Source of the DNA: Alphaproteobacteria bacterium
GTDB taxonomy: Bacteria; Pseudomonadota; Alphaproteobacteria; ATCC43930; CGMCC-115725
DNA: 7,527 bases
Reading direction: 5' to 3'
NCBI GenBank assembly: GCA_030040495.1
Contig: JASHTP010000323.1
Location: 1 to 7,527 of the forward strand
The translations under genes were made by a program, and so were the position numbers. Each line of letters begins with the position of its first letter. Positions within the stretch are counted from its first letter, which is position 1. Below, in pieces: positions 4,917 to 7,527 of this stretch. A model generated the notes under the pieces. It worked only from the letters and a program-made list of their open reading frames with translations. It searched no databases and had not been told where the DNA came from.

Positions 4917-6656
4917 ATGACGCAGGGGACGGCGCGAGGCGAGATCCGGTCCTCGGTCTCGATTGCCCTGACCGGCAGCGGCGGCACCGGCGTGATGACC
5001 GCCGGCAACATGCTGCTCGAGGCGGCGGCCTTGGCCGGATATTACGGCCTGATGAGCCGCTCGAGCGGGCCGCAGATCCGCGGCGGCGAGGCGGCGGCGC
5101 TGATCCGCCTCGCCGGCGCGCCGATCGAGGGCCATGACGACCGCTTCGACCTGCTGGTCTCGGTCGACTGGGTCAATCTCGAGCGCTTCGCCGCCGAGAT
5201 TCCGCTCGCCGCCGAAAGCCTCGTCATCGGCGACCCGAGCCAGGGCGAGCCGCCTGCCGCCATGGTCGCTCCGGGGGCGACGCGCCTGGAGCTGCCGATG
5301 AAGGACATCGCCAAGAAGCTCCCGGGCGGGCGGGCGAACATGGTGGCGCTCGGCTATGTCGCGGGCCTCATGGGCCTGCCCGAGGCGGCGGTGGCGGAGG
5401 CGGTGCGCCGCATCCTGGGCAGCGATGGCGAGCGCGCGGCCGCGAGCCTCGCTGCGATCGCCGCCGGCCGGCAGGCCGCTTCGGGCGTCGCCTGCCCGCA
5501 CCGTCTGCCGCCGGCGCCGCGGCGCGACGGACGCTGGCTCATCACCGGCAACGAGGCGGCGGGCTATGGCGCGCTGCGCGGCGGCGTGCGTTTCGTCGCC
5601 GCCTATCCCATCACGCCGGCGACCGAGATGCTGGAATGGATGTCGCCGGCGCTCGGCGATGTCGGCGGCGTGCTGGTGCAGGCCGAGGACGAGCTCGCGT
5701 CGATCAACATGGCGATCGGCGCCTCCTATGGCGGCACGCCGGCGCTCACCGCCACTTCGGGCCCCGGCCTCTCGCTGATGACCGAGGCGCTCGGCCTCGC
5801 GGTCGCCGCCGAGATCCCGCTCGTCGTCGTCGACGTCATGCGCAGCGGGCCCTCGACCGGCATCCCGACCAAATCGGAGCAGAGCGACCTCAACATCGCG
5901 CTTTACGGCCTGCATGGCGACGCGCCGCATGTCGTGGTGGCGCCGAACTCGGTGGCCGATTGCCTCGCCACCACCGAATGGGCGGTCCATCTCGCCGAGG
6001 CGATGCAGGTGCCGGTGCTGGTGCTGTCCGATCAGGCGATGGGCCAGACCCGCATCGTCATCGACCCGCCGCCGGCGGCCGGCAGCGCCGCCCGGCGCGC
6101 CCTCGCCGGCGGCGACGGCCGGGACTACCGGCGCTATGCGCTCACGCCCTCCGGCATCTCGCCCATGGCGATCCCCGGCATGCCCGGCCTGATGTACACC
6201 GCCGACGGGCTCGAGCACAGCGAGCGCGGCACGCCGTCGAGCCAGGCGACGGACCATCTGGCGCAGCTCGACAAGCGCCGGCGCAAGCTCGCCGCCGTCG
6301 ACGACGCGCCGCGCTGGGCCGATATCGAGGGCGAGGGCGAGATCGCCATCCTCACCTGGGGCTCGTGCACCGGACCGGCGCGCGAGGCCGCCGCCCGCGC
6401 CCGCGCCGACGGGATCGCGGTGAAGCTCGTCTCGCTCCGCCTGCTGGCGCCGGCGCAGCCCGACCGCCTCGCCGCTTCGCTCGCCGGCGTCGCGCGCATC
6501 CTCGTCGTCGAGCAGACGCATAGCGGCCAGTTCCACCGCTATCTGCGCGCCGAGCACGCGCTGGCGGCCGAGATGAGATCGCTGCGCCGTCCCGGCCCGC
6601 TGCCGCTGCGCCCCCACGACATCCATCACGAGCTCGTCCGCTGGAGCCGGTCATGA
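4917..6656 (+). CDS. korA: 2-oxoacid (probably 2-oxoglutarate):ferredoxin oxidoreductase, fused gamma-alpha subunit
   Basis: With KorB it catalyses 2-oxoglutarate + CoA + oxidised ferredoxin to succinyl-CoA + CO2 + reduced ferredoxin in the cytoplasm. The 579 residues are a gamma-alpha fusion. The gamma domain covers about 13-190, with VSIALTGSGGTGVMTAGNML (14-33) and SRSSGPQIRGGEA (48-59). The alpha N-terminal domain starts near 208 with GNEAAGYGALRGG, then AAYPITPATEMLEWM (228-242), QAEDELASINMAIGAS (255-270) and TSGPGLSLM (280-288). GLEHSERGTPS lies at 431-441, and the C-terminal transketolase-like alpha domain at about 473-560. It has only three cysteines, and no ferredoxin-type CxxCxxC cluster, so there is no fused delta domain. 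Preference for 2-oxoglutarate is inferred from the locus: in Thauera and Azoarcus such an enzyme supplies reduced ferredoxin for benzoyl-CoA reductase. Pyruvate or a branched-chain oxoacid cannot be excluded. The stop overlaps the korB start (ATGA). Confidence 0.9.
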   Translation: MTQGTARGEIRSSVSIALTGSGGTGVMTAGNMLLEAAALAGYYGLMSRSSGPQIRGGEAAALIRLAGAPIEGHDDRFDLLVSVDWVNLERFAAEIPLAAESLVIGDPSQGEPPAAMVAPGATRLELPMKDIAKKLPGGRANMVALGYVAGLMGLPEAAVAEAVRRILGSDGERAAASLAAIAAGRQAASGVACPHRLPPAPRRDGRWLITGNEAAGYGALRGGVRFVAAYPITPATEMLEWMSPALGDVGGVLVQAEDELASINMAIGASYGGTPALTATSGPGLSLMTEALGLAVAAEIPLVVVDVMRSGPSTGIPTKSEQSDLNIALYGLHGDAPHVVVAPNSVADCLATTEWAVHLAEAMQVPVLVLSDQAMGQTRIVIDPPPAAGSAARRALAGGDGRDYRRYALTPSGISPMAIPGMPGLMYTADGLEHSERGTPSSQATDHLAQLDKRRRKLAAVDDAPRWADIEGEGEIAILTWGSCTGPAREAAARARADGIAVKLVSLRLLAPAQPDRLAASLAGVARILVVEQTHSGQFHRYLRAEHALAAEMRSLRRPGPLPLRPHDIHHELVRWSRS

Positions 6657-7486
6657 ACGCGCCGCTGACAGCCGCCTTGGCGGCCAAGGACTTCAAATCC
6701 GACACCAAGCCGGTCTGGTGCCCGGGCTGCGGCGATTACGGCGTCCTCACCTCGCTCACGCGCGCGCTCGCCGATCTCGCGCTGCGTCCCGAGGGGGTCG
6801 CCGTCGTCTCCGGCATCGGCTGCTCGTCGCGCATGCCGGCCTACACCAGCTGCTACGGCTTCCACGGCGTCCATGGGCGGGCGCTCGCGGTCGCCACCGG
6901 GCTCAAGCTCTCCCGTCCCGAGCTCACCGTCATCGCCGTCGGCGGCGACGGCGACGGCTACTCGATCGGCGGCAATCACTTTCTCCATGCCTGCCGGCGC
7001 AATGTCGACCTCACCTACATCGTCATGGACAATCACGTCTATGGCATGACCAAAGGTCAGTCCTCGCCGACCACCGAGCCCGACTGGGACAATGCGCTGA
7101 CGCCGGGCGGCACCGGGCTGCGGCCGTTCCAGCCTCTGGTCATCGCGCTCGCCTCGGGCGCCAACTTCGTCGCCCGCGCCTTTTCCGGCGACATCGTCGG
7201 CACGGCGGCGATCATCGCCCAGGCGATCCGCTCGCCGGGCTTCGCCTTCGTCGAGCTGCTCAGCCCCTGCATCACCTTCCGCCCGGAGCAGCGCCAGTGG
7301 AAGGAGCGGACGCGGCCCTCGCCGGTGCCGCCCACCGACGATCCCGCGCGCGCGGCGCGGCGCATCATGACCGATGACGGGTTCAACATCGGCGTGCTCT
7401 ATGCCGGCGGGCGCCGGCCGTTTCAGCCGGAGATCGGCCGGCCGCGCACATCGCTCGCGGCGCTGGCGCAAGGCTTCGCGCTGTGA
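6653..7486 (+). CDS. korB: 2-oxoacid (probably 2-oxoglutarate):ferredoxin oxidoreductase, beta subunit
   Basis: Thiamine-diphosphate and iron-sulfur subunit of the KorAB enzyme. At 277 residues it has the usual length of short beta subunits. WCPGCGDYG at 22-30 gives C23 and C26; GIGCSSR gives C57 and LLSPCITF gives C206. Together these are the four expected [4Fe-4S] ligands of this family. The ThDP/Mg motif is GGDGDGYSIGGNH at 97-109, with MDNHVYGMTKGQSSPT at 125-140 supplying N127. The C-terminal extension beyond about 210 resembles that of other 2-oxoacid oxidoreductase beta chains (PEQRQW..R). The ATG at 6653 overlaps the korA TGA and has GGAG 6 nt upstream (6643-6646), so the two subunits are translationally coupled, as expected for an equimolar complex. 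A ferredoxin, not encoded in this window, is the expected electron acceptor. Confidence 0.92.
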   Translation: MNAPLTAALAAKDFKSDTKPVWCPGCGDYGVLTSLTRALADLALRPEGVAVVSGIGCSSRMPAYTSCYGFHGVHGRALAVATGLKLSRPELTVIAVGGDGDGYSIGGNHFLHACRRNVDLTYIVMDNHVYGMTKGQSSPTTEPDWDNALTPGGTGLRPFQPLVIALASGANFVARAFSGDIVGTAAIIAQAIRSPGFAFVELLSPCITFRPEQRQWKERTRPSPVPPTDDPARAARRIMTDDGFNIGVLYAGGRRPFQPEIGRPRTSLAALAQGFAL

Positions 7487-7527
7487 GCGCGGCGCCCGCC
7501 GTCGCCGGCGCCGAGGAGCTCCTCGCG
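7483..7527 (+). CDS. Start of a third gene of the kor operon (partial, unidentified)
   Basis: A GTG at 7483 overlaps the korB TGA as GTGA, and its frame is open for 15 codons to the right edge (residues VSAAPAVAGAEELLA). A weak AAGG lies about 9 nt upstream. The overlap style is identical to the other junctions here, which supports a real gene. The residues seen are too few to identify it. In Azoarcus evansii the 2-oxoglutarate oxidoreductase has a third, NADP-linked flavoprotein subunit (KorC), so such a protein is one possibility, by context only. Confidence 0.45.
   Translation, partial: MSAAPAVAGAEELLA

Noticed and set aside
4875..6629. 584-codon open frame on the minus strand opposite korA
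   Set aside because: Same kind of shadow: composition is Arg/Ala/Gly/Asp-rich, with no recognisable domain, whereas the opposite strand encodes clear gamma-alpha oxidoreductase motifs.
1..7527. An entirely new system, transposon, CRISPR array or RNA gene
   Set aside because: All long coding stretches belong to the known benzoyl-CoA pathway and its ferredoxin-reducing enzyme; no spaced repeat arrays, terminal inverted repeats, transposase motifs or tRNA/rRNA-like sequences were seen.

Overview
The window holds the core of an anaerobic aromatic-degradation locus: the central benzoyl-CoA pathway of the Thauera/Magnetospirillum type, plus the oxidoreductase that feeds it electrons. The DNA is very GC-rich, with GC-ending codons, dense 4-bp start/stop overlaps and an FNR-like site in the only regulatory gap. 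This fits a facultatively anaerobic or denitrifying (or phototrophic) proteobacterium. I lean towards an alphaproteobacterium, but the taxon is inferred from composition and gene content only.

Minus strand, read from the middle of the window leftwards: had (4695-3625), oah (3609-2464), dch (2467-1688), bcrC (1685-516) and the first 173 codons of bcrB (519 to the left edge). All five genes are tightly packed and two junctions are 4-bp overlaps, so they form one operon that continues out of the window. bcrA, bcrD and a ferredoxin gene would be expected there.

Plus strand, read rightwards: korA (4917-6656), a fused gamma-alpha subunit, and korB (6653-7486), the ThDP/FeS beta subunit of a 2-oxoacid (probably 2-oxoglutarate):ferredoxin oxidoreductase. 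A further reading frame starts with an overlapping GTG at 7483 and runs off the right edge.

How they work together: benzoyl-CoA reductase (BcrABCD) uses ATP and reduced ferredoxin to turn benzoyl-CoA into cyclohexa-1,5-diene-1-carbonyl-CoA. Dch adds water, Had oxidises the alcohol to 6-oxocyclohex-1-ene-1-carbonyl-CoA, and Oah hydrates it and opens the ring to 3-hydroxypimelyl-CoA, which goes to beta-oxidation. KorAB oxidises 2-oxoglutarate from the TCA cycle and returns the low-potential electrons to ferredoxin.

The 221-bp gap between had and korA is the control region. It contains an AT-rich island with a perfect 10-bp-arm inverted repeat (4787-4812), candidate divergent sigma70-type promoters that overlap it, and a 14-bp FNR/FixK-like box (4865-4878). 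The enzymes are known families. The least explained part is the shared operator, whose sequence does not look like the operators I know for benzoyl-CoA regulators. I saw no RNA genes, mobile elements or CRISPR arrays.
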